64,000 bases of DNA from Rodentibacter ratti (GTDB lineage: Bacteria; Pseudomonadota; Gammaproteobacteria; Enterobacterales; Pasteurellaceae). Shown here piece after piece: positions 10,406 to 19,366 of the stretch; the first letter of the stretch is position 1, and every line of letters begins with the position of its first letter. The translations under genes and the position numbers were made by a program. Where the stretch lies: contig NZ_MLAJ01000002.1 in assembly GCF_002000485.1 (NCBI RefSeq), positions 124,001 to 188,000 on the forward strand, read 5' to 3'. Below the pieces are notes generated by a model that was not told where the DNA came from, ran no database searches, and saw only the letters and a list, made by a program, of their open reading frames with translations.

Positions 10406-11023
10406 ATGTTTGATTCTTTAATTGTTCAGTTTGTTGTACTTTGGGCTGTAATTGACCCAATTGGCTCGATTCCCGTTTATCTTTCTAAAACTATTGGTTT
10501 TTCCCTTGAGGAACGTCGAAAAATTGCGCGTAATGCAGTGATTATTTCTGCCGGTATTCTCCTTTTCTTTTTAGTAGGCGGACAAATTCTCTTTGAAGCC
10601 ATGCAGGTGCCACTACCAGCTTTCCAAATCGCAGGGGGATTGGTTCTTTTCCTCTTTGCACTAACCATGATTTTTGGTGAAAGTAAACCGGAACAAGAAA
10701 TTAAGATGAGAGCAAACATTACGGAAATCGCCGTTTACCCTCTTGCCGTGCCCTCTATTGCCTCACCGGGTGCGATGATGGCGATTGTACTTTTAACGGA
10801 TAACCACCGTTTTAATTTCACCGAACAATTCATTACCGCAGGAATTATGTTAGCGGTACTGTTAATCACTTATATTTTATTGCTTGCTGCGAACCGTATT
10901 CAGCACTTCATCGGTAACTCTGGTGCGGCAATTATCAGCCGAGTGATGGGATTAATTTTGGCAACAGTGGCGGTGAATAATGTATTAATCGGATTAAGGG
11001 ACTTTTTTACTCAGGTGGCATAA
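10406..11023 (+). CDS. MarC/UPF0056 family inner-membrane protein
   Basis: A 205-residue integral membrane protein with about six hydrophobic segments. It has the family hallmarks VVLWAVIDPIGSIPVYLS near the N terminus, GGLVLFLFALTMIFG in the middle and YPLAVPSIASPGAMMAIVLL after the loop. It resembles E. coli YhgN/YchE, whose function is not known; the old link of MarC to multidrug resistance has not been upheld. It stands alone with its own ribosome binding site (AAAGGAAAA) and terminator. No substrate can be inferred. Confidence 0.88.
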   Translation: MFDSLIVQFVVLWAVIDPIGSIPVYLSKTIGFSLEERRKIARNAVIISAGILLFFLVGGQILFEAMQVPLPAFQIAGGLVLFLFALTMIFGESKPEQEIKMRANITEIAVYPLAVPSIASPGAMMAIVLLTDNHRFNFTEQFITAGIMLAVLLITYILLLAANRIQHFIGNSGAAIISRVMGLILATVAVNNVLIGLRDFFTQVA

Positions 11024-11042
11024 AGGTTAGAGATTGAAAATT

Positions 11043-11068
11043 AGGCTTCTGAGATAGGAGCCTTTTTT
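11043..11068 (+). terminator. Terminator after the MarC-family gene
   Basis: AGGCTTCT (11043-11050) pairs with AGGAGCCT (11056-11063), one G-T wobble, 5-base loop, followed by TTTTTT. It lies in the convergent gap before mutH. Confidence 0.85.
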
Positions 11069-11102
11069 GTTTTCTTTTTTGACATTGATATCGGGTTTCA
11101 AG

Positions 11103-11765
11103 CTAATTGCCTAAAAAATCCCTTAATATCCCCGCTGTAAACTCCTTCCGCAAATAAAACCCCAATGGCAGCGTATCTATCATTTCCCCATTTTTTCCAA
11201 TGCCTTTGGTAATGGCTTTACTGTTTGCCCCTTTTGGTCGTAGCTGCATCACTTCCCCAATACGGGCGGTAATTTCATTGAGTCTTCCCAAGGTGATATA
11301 TTCCATCAATTCTTCCCAATCCCGTTTTAATTGGCGTTCTTGTTCCGGGTTAGGCTGCCATAAAATCGGCGCACCAATATGGCGATCACGCAAAGCAATA
11401 TGCCGGCTACCTTCAATAGGAATCCAAAGTACACAAGATAATTTATGACGAACATGAGAATTTTCCCATTGCACACCGGAATTTTGTGTCAACGGTGCAA
11501 GGCTCACAAAGGTCGTTTCCAGCGGAAACCCCTGTTCATTAATCGGTAAGGTTTTGAGTTCTACCCCAAGATGGGCAAAATCTTGTTCGGCTTTACTGCC
11601 GGCAGTCGCCCCTAATGCGATTTCCAAAAGCATTCCCACCCAGCCTTTATCACGTTTTAAATCAGAGGGAACAGGCATGCCTAAAGTATCGGCAAGCTCG
11701 CCAAATGTTAAACCTGCAATGGATTGTGCCCGCTCAAGAAGCTGCGTTAATGTATGTGGAATCAT
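11103..11765 (-). CDS. mutH: DNA mismatch repair endonuclease MutH
   Basis: Nicks the unmethylated strand at hemimethylated GATC sites once activated by MutL, directing repair to the newly made strand. The 220 residues show [20 protein letters not shown], then the catalytic Asp and ExK set in [16 protein letters not shown], and [13 protein letters not shown] further on. Its presence implies Dam-directed mismatch repair. The first codon overlaps the end of ogt by four bases, so ogt-mutH is a small DNA-repair operon transcribed leftwards. Confidence 0.97.
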   Translation of the reverse strand: MIPHTLTQLLERAQSIAGLTFGELADTLGMPVPSDLKRDKGWVGMLLEIALGATAGSKAEQDFAHLGVELKTLPINEQGFPLETTFVSLAPLTQNSGVQWENSHVRHKLSCVLWIPIEGSRHIALRDRHIGAPILWQPNPEQERQLKRDWEELMEYITLGRLNEITARIGEVMQLRPKGANSKAITKGIGKNGEMIDTLPLGFYLRKEFTAGILRDFLGN

Positions 11766-12301
11766 TCGTGATATTTCTTGAAAAAACGGGGTTTGGTGTC
11801 TTCTGTTCCTTTGTCAATATAAGGAATATTCTCTAATTGGAGTAAAAAACGTTTTGCCGCCAGTCCGCCACCAAAACCGGTAAGCGTTTTATCTTTGCCT
11901 AAAATACGATGGCATGGAATGATAATACTGATCGGATTACTTCCCACTGCTCCCCCCACGGCACGCACGGCTTTTGGATTATCAATCATTTTTGCTAATT
12001 CGCCATAGCTCGAGATTTCCCCATAACCAATTTTCCGTAATGCCTGCCAAATGGCTTGTTGGAATGGCGTTCCCTCCGTTTTCAAGGGAATATCCGAAAA
12101 ACTTTCCGCTTCTCCCTTAAAATAACGATCGAAAGCTGACCGCACTTTTTGAAAAAGAGGCAAATTATTTTCTTCAATCCATTTAGAGTTCGGTTCAAAC
12201 TGCTCTTTTTCAAAATCAATATGCGTGATATGTTCACCGTCAGATAGAATCAAGAGTTTCCCCACGGGGGAAGGATAATAGGTGTAATAAAGTGCGGTCA
12301 T
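11762..12301 (-). CDS. ogt: Methylated-DNA--protein-cysteine methyltransferase Ogt
   Basis: Suicide repair protein that takes alkyl groups from O6-alkylguanine or O4-alkylthymine onto its own cysteine. The active site [19 protein letters not shown] is near the C terminus, preceded by the DNA-binding recognition helix around [15 protein letters not shown] choose the ATG at 12301 ([12 protein letters not shown], 179 residues) rather than 12313, because a GAGG ribosome binding site sits 6 bases before it. The first codons ATGACCGCACTT contain a reverse USS. It overlaps mutH by four bases. Fully supported as an AGT family member; Ogt rather than Ada is from its single-domain size. Confidence 0.94.
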   Translation of the reverse strand: MTALYYTYYPSPVGKLLILSDGEHITHIDFEKEQFEPNSKWIEENNLPLFQKVRSAFDRYFKGEAESFSDIPLKTEGTPFQQAIWQALRKIGYGEISSYGELAKMIDNPKAVRAVGGAVGSNPISIIIPCHRILGKDKTLTGFGGGLAAKRFLLQLENIPYIDKGTEDTKPRFFKKYHE

Positions 12302-12327
12302 TTTCTGCCTCATTTTTCAACATAAAA

Positions 12328-12349
12328 AAAGCGTACCGAAGTACGCTTT
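12328..12349 (-). terminator. Terminator of fadL
   Basis: AAAGCGTAC and GTACGCTTT form a 9-bp stem with a CGAA tetraloop. Read on the minus strand it is followed by a run of seven T after the stem, 22 bases past the fadL stop. It separates fadL from the ogt-mutH operon. Confidence 0.9.
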
Positions 12350-12371
12350 ATTATGCGGAATTTTTCCCAGA

Positions 12372-13784
12372 TTAGAAAGTATAGTTTACATTTAAACCAT
12401 AGAGATTAGCGGTTGCTTTGGAGGAATAATCCGCTTGAATTGTCGCCAAACCACCAGCAATACTTTGTGTTTCTTTAAATTTCAATTTTTTACCGCGTAA
12501 GTGTGCAAAACCAAAATCTACTGATAATGCCGGTGTAAATTTATATGTTGCCCCCACGCTATACCATGTCCGGTCTGTATCCGGAATTGATGCGCTAACA
12601 TGAGTTATTGGCGCCGCTGACTCATCGTAAGCAATCCCTGCACGCACCGTGAGTTTATCATTAACATCATAAGTTGCCCCCAATGCAATACGAGAAGTAT
12701 CATCATATTCTTCATCTTTGTGGAAAGCTAAACCGCCATTACGTAAACTGCTATCCGTGTAGGTAGCATGAAGATTTTTTAAACGGCTCCAACGGGTGTA
12801 CTTATAGCTATAATGCATAGCAAATTTATCTGTTAACTGATGAAATCCTGATACTTCTAAATAATCAGGTAGATGTAAAGTTAAACCGCCATTTCCTACA
12901 TAAGCCTGTGTACCATAAGGTAAATAGCTCACAGCATTACGATCTTTAAAATCAATATCAATTTTAGAATGGTATGCAATACCAAGACGATTGCGCTCAT
13001 TAAAATCGTAAGCCAAACCAAGGTTCCAACCGAATCCCCAAGCAGAGCGATCTTCTAAATGGGTTAAAACGGTTTCTTTGCTAATTTGAGAACCTAACCC
13101 TCCAAGACCAGATACTAATCTTTCTGGATCTCGTCCCAATGCCCGAGCATTATCAATCATTTGTTGCATTAAATTCGGATTTCTCGCAATATTATCAATC
13201 GCTGTATCTAAAATACCTGCATTACGTTGAACTTCTGCTTTTGCATAAACAGCATTAACGCCTACACCCGCACTCAGCCCTTGAGTAATACGATAAGAAC
13301 CACTTAAATTTAAATTTATCGCACTTAACTCTGTTTTTCCACCAAATACACCGGCATCATAATTATTATCATATTCGGTTTTTAAACCAAAATTTACATT
13401 CATCCCACCACCAATAGCAAACTTATCATTAATTGGTGCAACAAAATACATATTTGGAATAAAAGATCCCGGTACAACACTTTCTTTATTAGCGGAACCT
13501 TCTGCAACCTGAACACCTAATATATTTGCACGAACAGGCCCTTCCATACGAATTTTTGAATGGACATAAACGCCACCAATAGAAAATTGATTAGTTTTAA
13601 ATTGACTCATCAACGCAGGGTTCGTTGCCACCACTGAGGCATTATCCGCTATTGCGGCTTCACCGGCATAGGCACGTCCTAAACCGGAGGTAGAAACTTC
13701 CGCTAACTGAAATGCCGCAGCGTTTACGCCTCCGGCCGCAAGCAACATTGCTGTTGTTAATAAAGATTGATTAAATTTTTTCAT
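12372..13784 (-). CDS. fadL: Outer-membrane long-chain fatty acid transporter FadL / OmpP1
   Basis: A 14-stranded outer-membrane barrel of the FadL/TodX family. There is a signal peptide (MKKFNQSLLTTAMLLAAGG, cleavage probably after VNA at residue 22). The mature start AAFQLAEVSTSGLGRAYAG and the segment ASVVATNPALMS correspond to the plug domain with the conserved NPA motif. The protein ends in an aromatic residue (NVNYTF), as required for Bam-dependent insertion. In H. influenzae the homologue is the surface antigen OmpP1. It is divergent from the yfcZ-like gene, the same neighbour pair as in E. coli. Confidence 0.93.
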   Translation of the reverse strand: MKKFNQSLLTTAMLLAAGGVNAAAFQLAEVSTSGLGRAYAGEAAIADNASVVATNPALMSQFKTNQFSIGGVYVHSKIRMEGPVRANILGVQVAEGSANKESVVPGSFIPNMYFVAPINDKFAIGGGMNVNFGLKTEYDNNYDAGVFGGKTELSAINLNLSGSYRITQGLSAGVGVNAVYAKAEVQRNAGILDTAIDNIARNPNLMQQMIDNARALGRDPERLVSGLGGLGSQISKETVLTHLEDRSAWGFGWNLGLAYDFNERNRLGIAYHSKIDIDFKDRNAVSYLPYGTQAYVGNGGLTLHLPDYLEVSGFHQLTDKFAMHYSYKYTRWSRLKNLHATYTDSSLRNGGLAFHKDEEYDDTSRIALGATYDVNDKLTVRAGIAYDESAAPITHVSASIPDTDRTWYSVGATYKFTPALSVDFGFAHLRGKKLKFKETQSIAGGLATIQADYSSKATANLYGLNVNYTF

Positions 13785-13983
13785 TTAGAACCCTTTGTTA
13801 TTTATATAAAAAATAAAATTTACGAGATTCTAAAACTCCATTTAATCAAGTGCAAATTCATTTTGTTTATTTTTATAGAGTTCCGACCAGTGATAATTTT
13901 CTATTTAAAGTGCGGTGAGTTTTCATCTGCTTTTTAAAAGTGATAAAATAACGCCAATTTAATTTCAAGATTAAGGACAAAAT

Positions 13984-14271
13984 ATGGCCGTAAAATGCAA
14001 AGCAGAAGAATCATTGACTTGTAGCTGCGTAGATGTGGGAACCATTATTGATGGCTCAGATCGCACTGTCAATATTGCACAAACTTATGTGACCCAAGCA
14101 GAGGCAGAACAAGCCCTCGCCCGTTTCACAGAAAAAGCACGCAAAACAGAAAGTGAACCTTGTGAAATTCTAAGTGAAATCTCGCCTATTGAAGGTGGCG
14201 TACAGTTAAATGCAAATTTTACCTTCAGTTGCCAAGCCGAAGCGATGATATTTGAATTGGCAAATCGCTAA
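13984..14271 (+). CDS. YfcZ/YiiS family protein
   Basis: A 95-residue soluble protein of the YfcZ/YiiS family, which has no established function. Features are a Cys pair in SLTCSCVDVGTIID near the N terminus, the central AEAEQALARFTEKARKTES helix, and ANFTFSCQAEAMIFELANR at the end. In E. coli yfcZ is also next to fadL and divergent from it, which supports the assignment. A ribosome binding site (AAGGACAA) precedes the ATG, and a USS-containing terminator follows. Confidence 0.85.
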   Translation: MAVKCKAEESLTCSCVDVGTIIDGSDRTVNIAQTYVTQAEAEQALARFTEKARKTESEPCEILSEISPIEGGVQLNANFTFSCQAEAMIFELANR

Positions 14272-14286
14272 AAACACTCCTCCATT

Positions 14287-14326
14287 AGACCGCTCTTTTA
14301 TCAAGTTATAAAGTGCGGTCTTTTTT
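14287..14326 (+). terminator. Terminator after the yfcZ-like gene, containing a USS
   Basis: AGACCGC (14287-14293) pairs with GCGGTCT (14315-14321), with weaker inner pairing of TTTAT and ATAAA around CAAG, then TTTTTT. The right arm is part of the USS at 14311-14319. Confidence 0.85.
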
Positions 14327-14339
14327 CATATAAAATATA

Positions 14340-14355
14340 TCGCAAACGTTTGCCT
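14340..14355. promoter_or_regulatory. PUR box (PurR operator) upstream of purM
   Basis: TCGCAAACGTTTGCCT contains the 12-bp palindrome GCAAACGTTTGC and matches 15 of 16 positions of the E. coli consensus ANGCAANCGNTTNCNT. It lies 54 bases before the purM start, as expected for purine repression of purMN. Confidence 0.88.
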
Positions 14356-14408
14356 AAACTGATACAATCCGCCCTGATTTTTCATTTAATTAACATGGGA
14401 AAAACATT

Positions 14409-15446
14409 GTGAGTAAACCATCATTAAGTTACAAAGATGCCGGCGTTGATATTAATGCAGGCAATGAACTTGTCGAACGAATCAAACCACATGTAAAACG
14501 CACGACACGTCCTGAAGTGATCGGTGGCTTGGGCGGATTCGGGGCATTGTGTGCCATTCCAAGCAAATATAAAGAGCCGATTTTGGTTTCAGGTACTGAC
14601 GGGGTCGGAACAAAATTACGCTTAGCCATTGATTTAAAAAAACACGACACCATTGGTGTTGATCTCGTGGCAATGTGCGTCAATGATTTGGTGGTACAAG
14701 GTGCTGAACCTTTGTTTTTCTTAGATTATTATGCGACCGGAAAATTAGAAGTCGATGTGGCAGCAGATGTGGTGAAAGGCATTGCAGAGGGTTGCGTGCA
14801 ATCAGGCTGCTCACTCGTTGGGGGTGAAACCGCTGAAATGCCGGGAATGTATCATGAAGGTGATTATGATTTAGCCGGTTTCTGTGTGGGCGTAGTAGAA
14901 AAATCCGAAATTATTGACGGCAGCCGGGTACGTAGCGGTGATGCCTTAATCGCGCTAGGTTCAAGTGGCCCTCATTCAAACGGTTATTCTTTAATCCGTA
15001 AAGTGATTGACGTTTCTGGCATCAATCCGGCAACCGAACAATTAGCCGGCAAACCATTAAGCGAACAAGTGCTTGCGCCGACTAAAATTTATGTGAAATC
15101 TATTTTATCCTTGATTAAACAAACGGATGTTCATGCTATTGCTCATCTTACCGGCGGCGGTTTTTGGGAAAACATTCCACGCGTATTACCGAAAAATATG
15201 AAAGCCGTGATTGATGAAAAAAGTTGGGAATGGCAACCGATTTTCAAATGGTTGCAAGAACAAGGCAATATTTCCACTTATGAAATGTACCGTACCTTTA
15301 ACTGTGGCGTGGGGATGGTGATTGCCCTTCCGCAAGATCAAGTGGAAACCGCATTAGCACTTTTAAAACAAGCCGGTGAAAATGCATGGCTTATCGGACA
15401 TATTGAACACGCAACAGATGGCGAAGAACAAGTTGTGATTCAATAA
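14409..15446 (+). CDS. purM: Phosphoribosylformylglycinamidine cyclo-ligase PurM
   Basis: AIR synthetase: ATP-dependent closure of FGAM to aminoimidazole ribonucleotide, step five of purine synthesis. It starts with GTG ([20 protein letters not shown]), which matches the E. coli N terminus. The 345 residues include [43 protein letters not shown] split across the ATP and substrate sites, [12 protein letters not shown] and [15 protein letters not shown]. It sits under the PUR box, followed by purN after a terminator-like hairpin. Confidence 0.98.
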   Translation: MSKPSLSYKDAGVDINAGNELVERIKPHVKRTTRPEVIGGLGGFGALCAIPSKYKEPILVSGTDGVGTKLRLAIDLKKHDTIGVDLVAMCVNDLVVQGAEPLFFLDYYATGKLEVDVAADVVKGIAEGCVQSGCSLVGGETAEMPGMYHEGDYDLAGFCVGVVEKSEIIDGSRVRSGDALIALGSSGPHSNGYSLIRKVIDVSGINPATEQLAGKPLSEQVLAPTKIYVKSILSLIKQTDVHAIAHLTGGGFWENIPRVLPKNMKAVIDEKSWEWQPIFKWLQEQGNISTYEMYRTFNCGVGMVIALPQDQVETALALLKQAGENAWLIGHIEHATDGEEQVVIQ

Positions 15447-15454
15447 CCCCTTCG

Positions 15455-15474
15455 AGGCGAATGAAAATTCGCCT
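15455..15474 (+). terminator. Terminator-like hairpin between purM and purN
   Basis: AGGCGAAT (15455-15462) and ATTCGCCT (15467-15474) form an 8-bp stem with a GAAA tetraloop, followed by TTCTTTTCTC. It starts 9 bases after the purM stop and lies before the purN ribosome binding site, so it may lower purN expression relative to purM. Confidence 0.75.
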
Positions 15475-15500
15475 TTCTTTTCTCTATTTTTAGGATCTTT

Positions 15501-16139
15501 ATGAAAAAAATTGCCGTTCTGATTTCAGGACAAGGAAATAATCTACAAGCTATCATCGATGCTTGTGAAAAAGGTTTTATCCCCGCTAAAATTGCGTGCG
15601 TGGTCAGCAATAAAGCGGATGCCTTTGGGCTTGAACGGGCAAAAAGTGCGGTCATTCCCACCGGTGTTTTTTTGCGTCAAAATTTTATTAACAATCAAGA
15701 AATGGATCGCCAAATCGGCGATTATTTAGCAAATTTTGATGTTGATCTTATTGTACTAGCCGGTTACATGAAAATTTTAACCTCGGATTTTGTGCAGCGT
15801 TTTAATGGCAAAATTATTAATATTCATCCGTCATTATTACCCAAATACCCAGGGCTAAACACTTATCAACGAGCCATAGAAGCGGGTGATACCGAACACG
15901 GTACAACGGTTCATTTTGTGAATGAAGAAGTAGATGGCGGCGCAATTATTTTACAAGCCAAAGTGCCTATTTTCCCAAATGATAATGTGGAAGACATTGA
16001 ATTACGCACAAGAGAGCAAGAATATCACATTTATCCTATGGTGGTTAAATGGTTTGTGGAAAACCGCTTAACCCTAAAAGAAGGGATTGCTTATTTAGAC
16101 GGAAAACCATTATCTGCGCAAGGTTATGCCTGTGAGTAA
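15501..16139 (+). CDS. purN: Phosphoribosylglycinamide formyltransferase PurN
   Basis: Transfers a formyl group from 10-formyl-THF to GAR in purine synthesis. 212 residues: N terminus KIAVLISGQGNNLQAIIDAC binds the phosphate, LAGYMKILTSDFV precedes the catalytic region NIHPSLLPKYPGLNTYQRAI with Asn/His, and the GTTVHFVNEEVDGG block carries the catalytic Asp. AGGATC precedes the ATG. It follows purM by 54 bases with a hairpin in between, as in the enterobacterial purMN operon. Confidence 0.97.
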   Translation: MKKIAVLISGQGNNLQAIIDACEKGFIPAKIACVVSNKADAFGLERAKSAVIPTGVFLRQNFINNQEMDRQIGDYLANFDVDLIVLAGYMKILTSDFVQRFNGKIINIHPSLLPKYPGLNTYQRAIEAGDTEHGTTVHFVNEEVDGGAIILQAKVPIFPNDNVEDIELRTREQEYHIYPMVVKWFVENRLTLKEGIAYLDGKPLSAQGYACE

Positions 16140-16143
16140 AAAG

Positions 16144-16171
16144 AAAAGCGATGAAATCATTCATCGCTTTT
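16144..16171. terminator. Bidirectional terminator between purN and ompW
   Basis: AAAAGCGATGA (16144-16154) pairs with TCATCGCTTTT (16161-16171), followed by further T on the plus strand and preceded by A-rich sequence for the minus strand. It lies between convergent purN and ompW. Confidence 0.9.
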
Positions 16172-16196
16172 TTGTTAAATAGAGGACAATTTATAA

Positions 16197-16877
16197 TTAG
16201 AAACGATATGCAAGACCTGTGAAGAACACAAATGGATCAAGTTTAACTTTTACTTCGTGATCTAAACCTAATGCTTTAAATTTTGCTTTAGTTTTAATTT
16301 GTGTATACCACATTGAGGTATTCCAATACACGTTATCGGTTAGTTTAATATCAATACCCGCATTAACAACAGGAGCAAAAGAGTGTTTCTTAACATTCAG
16401 CTCTGTGACTTCCGGACGAAGAGATTTGGCGTTAAAGAAACGAGTGTAGTTTAAACCTAAACCAAGATATGGACGAGAGCCAGCATCTTTATCTAAGAAA
16501 TAATATTGTAAATACAAGCTTGGCGGTAATTGTTTAAGTTTCACTGTATCACCTAAATTCACTAACTCGTTACCACCAGCATAAGCACTTGCTTTAATCT
16601 TATGAGAAAACGGAGTTGCCGCTAACAATTCTAAACCGATATTATCAGTAAACATATAAGTACCGGTTAAACCTAACTGTGCATTATCACCAACATCAAG
16701 ATTTACATCTACATTACCTAAACCTGGAACATTGCGATTACTTGTTGTATCTGATTCAGAATTAGCTGACACAAACACACCACCGACACGTAAAATCACG
16801 TCGCCCGCTTGATGAGCATTTGCCATACCTGCGAATAATGCAGCGGTTAAACCTAATGCTAGTGCTGTTTTTTTCAT
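16197..16877 (-). CDS. ompW: Outer-membrane protein OmpW
   Basis: Small 8-stranded outer-membrane barrel with a hydrophobic channel. The signal peptide is MKKTALALGLTAALFAGMANA, followed by HQAGDVILRVGGVFVSA, typical of mature OmpW. Later motifs are GLTGTYMFTDNIGLELLAAT and SLYLQYYFLDKDAGSRPYLG, and the protein ends with FTGLAYRF, an aromatic C terminus. Length 226 (E. coli 212). A possible FNR/CRP site lies about 95-110 bases upstream. The physiological substrate is unknown. Confidence 0.93.
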   Translation of the reverse strand: MKKTALALGLTAALFAGMANAHQAGDVILRVGGVFVSANSESDTTSNRNVPGLGNVDVNLDVGDNAQLGLTGTYMFTDNIGLELLAATPFSHKIKASAYAGGNELVNLGDTVKLKQLPPSLYLQYYFLDKDAGSRPYLGLGLNYTRFFNAKSLRPEVTELNVKKHSFAPVVNAGIDIKLTDNVYWNTSMWYTQIKTKAKFKALGLDHEVKVKLDPFVFFTGLAYRF

Positions 16878-16970
16878 TTTGAGCTCCTTAAGTATAATGT
16901 TTAATTTATAACCATAAAAAGGCTATGGCTATTTGCGGAGTGTAATATACTCCATATTGAGTATTAATTC

Positions 16971-16986
16971 TGTGATCTAATTCAAG
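16971..16986. promoter_or_regulatory. Possible FNR or CRP site upstream of ompW
   Basis: TGTGATCTAATTCAAG matches 8 of 10 FNR positions (TTGATNNNNATCAA aligned as GTGAT-CTAA-TTCAA) and a similar share of the CRP consensus. E. coli ompW is oxygen-controlled through FNR, which makes FNR plausible. The site is also within reach of the divergent yciC promoter. Confidence 0.4.
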
Positions 16987-17153
16987 ATTTTAAACATTTG
17001 ATAAAATTATTTATATAAAATTATTTTGATTTAGTCTAAAAACCTGAAATCACAAACTCGATTCACCACTGAAGAGTAAATTTTTACAGAAGATAAATGG
17101 CATAGTACTATAAAGAAGGTATAATCGCCTCATTTTGAAAAAAGAGAGATCGA

Positions 17154-17903
17154 ATGAATATCAACTTTACACAAATTTTACAAGATAGTTGGAATTTTTT
17201 CCGCAATCAACAAAAAATCATGTTTCAATTTGCTTCCATTCTCTTTATGGTGCAAGTATTCAGCGTGTTATTAAGCCCCTCAATTGTTGTAAAAGATACT
17301 GTTATCAGTACAGATACCCTTCCCCAATTAATGGAAGAAAACGCACCAAGCTTTGCCCTTTCCTTTTTGCTCACACAATTAGCGACAACCTTTGTCAGCG
17401 CTTGGGGATTGATGGCGGTCCATAAAATCAGCCAACAAAATTACCACACTTTAGGACAGACTTTCAGTGCAACCCTCTCACGCTTTATCGGTGTCGTGAT
17501 CTTAGATCTGATTATTGTGATTCCTATATTTCTTGGCTTATTTGAAATCGGCGCAGCAATATTAACCAAAAGCTCTCCCTCAATAGTTTCACTTGTGGCA
17601 ATTATTGTCGGCATTTGGTTTTTTATTCGTCTAAATTTATCCACAACCCACTACTTAACAACACTAGACGGCATAGGACAAACTCTGCAAAAAATTTGGC
17701 TACAGGGGCGAAACCAAAAAGGTGCATTATTTATTTATGCGCTATTAGTGTATTTTGTTGTACCAACATTAATTTTTCAACTCACGACCTTATCAAACAA
17801 TATGATTTTTATACTTGTAGTAAGTGCGTTTGCTTCACTATTAAATATATTAATTCAGGTTGTGACCTATCGCTTTTACAGTTTATTTATGAAGGAGGCA
17901 TAA
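17154..17903 (+). CDS. yciC: UPF0259 inner-membrane protein YciC
   Basis: A 249-residue polytopic membrane protein (about six hydrophobic segments) of the UPF0259/YciC family, function unknown. The N terminus NFTQILQDSWNFFRNQQKIM and the C-terminal VTYRFYSLFMKEA match the family. It is the first of yciC-yciB-yciA-yciI, a conserved gammaproteobacterial cluster, with yciB beginning at the base after its stop. The whole cluster starts divergently from ompW, as in E. coli, where ompW and yciE-D-C-B-A are neighbours. Confidence 0.9.
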   Translation: MNINFTQILQDSWNFFRNQQKIMFQFASILFMVQVFSVLLSPSIVVKDTVISTDTLPQLMEENAPSFALSFLLTQLATTFVSAWGLMAVHKISQQNYHTLGQTFSATLSRFIGVVILDLIIVIPIFLGLFEIGAAILTKSSPSIVSLVAIIVGIWFFIRLNLSTTHYLTTLDGIGQTLQKIWLQGRNQKGALFIYALLVYFVVPTLIFQLTTLSNNMIFILVVSAFASLLNILIQVVTYRFYSLFMKEA

Positions 17904-18464
17904 GTGAAACAATTACTTGAATTTATTCCACTGATTTTATTTTTTATCACTTATAAATTAAGCGGTGTGCGTGATGCAGCAATCGTATTAGTAGTCGCAA
18001 CTATTTTACAAATGGTGATCTTAAAATGGAAATACGGCACTATTGAAAAACGACAGAAAATCCTCGCAAGTGCAGTCATTTTTTTTGGGCTTTTAACCGC
18101 CTATTTTAATGAAATACATTATCTTCAATGGAAAGTTACCGTAGTCAATGCACTCTTTGCAGTGATCTTACTTGTAGCACAATTTCAATTTAAAATTCCT
18201 TTAATAAAAAAATTTCTAGAAGAAGAAATTAAGTTGCCAGATCAGGCGTGGAACACACTCAACCTTGGCTGGGCAGTTTTCTTTATTATTTGTATGTTGG
18301 TGAATATTTATATTAGCCATAATATGTCGGAAGAAGCCTGGGTTAATTTTAAATCCTTCGGTTTAATTGGGATGACCCTCATTGCGACCATTATTTCCGG
18401 TGCTTATATTTACAAGTTTTTGCCAAAAGATGAACAAAACAACCATAAAGACGGAGGGAACTAA
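17904..18464 (+). CDS. yciB: Septation/intracellular envelope protein YciB (IspZ)
   Basis: Five-helix inner-membrane protein linked to normal cell envelope elongation and division. GTG start immediately after the yciC TAA, with a ribosome binding site GGAGG inside the end of yciC. N terminus [20 protein letters not shown] and the internal [20 protein letters not shown] are typical. It ends with a basic and polar tail. Length 186 residues (E. coli 179). The stop overlaps the yciA start by one base. Confidence 0.94.
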   Translation: MKQLLEFIPLILFFITYKLSGVRDAAIVLVVATILQMVILKWKYGTIEKRQKILASAVIFFGLLTAYFNEIHYLQWKVTVVNALFAVILLVAQFQFKIPLIKKFLEEEIKLPDQAWNTLNLGWAVFFIICMLVNIYISHNMSEEAWVNFKSFGLIGMTLIATIISGAYIYKFLPKDEQNNHKDGGN

Positions 18465-18946
18465 TGTCCTCAAATTTTATTGATAAAAACGGGCGTCAAT
18501 CAAAAGGCGTACCTTTACTGCGTACCCTTGCTATGCCATCAGATACCAATGCAAACGGTGATATTTTTGGCGGCTGGATTATGTCGCAAATGGATATGGG
18601 TGGGGCGATTTTAGCCAAAGAAATCGCCCATGGACGGGTTGTTACCGTTGCCGTAGAAAGTATGAATTTCATTAAACCAATTGCAGTGGGCGATGTGGTG
18701 TGCTGCTACGGTCAATGCCTCAAAATCGGGCGTTCTTCCATTCAAATAAAAATGGAAGTTTGGGTGAAAAAGGTCGCCAGTGAACCCATTGGTGAACGCT
18801 ATTGCGTAACTGATGCGGTGTTCACCTTCGTTGCCGTGGATAGCAAAGGAAAATCCCGTGCAATTCCACGAGAAGGTAATGAAGAGCTGGAAAAAGCGCT
18901 TGCCTCCATTCAAGAATATGAGAATCAACAAGTTAAAAACACTTAA
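18464..18946 (+). CDS. yciA: Acyl-CoA thioesterase YciA
   Basis: Hot-dog fold hydrolase with broad acyl-CoA range; the H. influenzae homologue has been studied as a hexameric acyl-CoA thioesterase. The conserved block [20 protein letters not shown] contains the catalytic Asp and the NxxGxxFGG motif, followed by [20 protein letters not shown]. The 160 residues match family length. It is translationally coupled to yciB (TAATG) and 11 bases upstream of yciI. Confidence 0.95.
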   Translation: MSSNFIDKNGRQSKGVPLLRTLAMPSDTNANGDIFGGWIMSQMDMGGAILAKEIAHGRVVTVAVESMNFIKPIAVGDVVCCYGQCLKIGRSSIQIKMEVWVKKVASEPIGERYCVTDAVFTFVAVDSKGKSRAIPREGNEELEKALASIQEYENQQVKNT

Positions 18947-18957
18947 AGGAGAAAACG

Positions 18958-19254
18958 ATGTATTACGTTATTTTTGCCCAAGATATTCCCGGCACGCTTG
19001 AAAAACGCCTTGCCGTGCGTGAACAGCATTTAGCCCGTTTAAAACAGTTACAAGCCGAAGATCGTTTACTTACCGCAGGCCCTAATCCGGCAATTGACGA
19101 TGAAAACCCCGGCGATGCCGGATTCACCGGTTCTACTGTGATTGCTCAATTTGATAGCTTACTTGCCGCAAAAGATTGGGCTGCGCAAGATCCTTACGTA
19201 GAGGCCGGCGTTTATGGTGAAGTGATTGTTAAACCCTTTAAAAAAGTATTCTAA
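18958..19254 (+). CDS. yciI: YciI family protein
   Basis: Small (98 residues) ferredoxin-like YCII-domain protein. The family His/Asp pair appears as [21 protein letters not shown], and the C-terminal half has [19 protein letters not shown], closely matching the family (DPY and G-V-Y motifs). The biochemical role is not established; a structure of the H. influenzae protein is known. It ends the yciCBAI cluster and is followed by a strong terminator. Confidence 0.93.
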   Translation: MYYVIFAQDIPGTLEKRLAVREQHLARLKQLQAEDRLLTAGPNPAIDDENPGDAGFTGSTVIAQFDSLLAAKDWAAQDPYVEAGVYGEVIVKPFKKVF

Positions 19255-19270
19255 GGGAACTAACACATGG

Positions 19271-19296
19271 AAAAGCGAATCTAAGGATTCGCTTTT
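19271..19296 (+). terminator. Terminator of the yciCBAI cluster
   Basis: AAAAGCGAATC (19271-19281) pairs with GATTCGCTTTT (19286-19296), loop TAAG, then further T. It starts 16 bases after the yciI stop. Confidence 0.93.
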
Positions 19297-19366
19297 TTAT
19301 TAATTGAATCATACAGGTTTAACCAACTCAACCTCACAAGGAATATTCTTATCTTACAGGAATGGT

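Noticed and set aside
13310-13800. Possible gene in the other strand within fadL
   Set aside because: All alternative frames are shorter and lack any recognisable motif; fadL explains the region fully.
16947-16964. Inverted repeat ATACTC/GAGTAT upstream of ompW
   Set aside because: Short, and close to the probable promoter; I could not connect it to a known operator.
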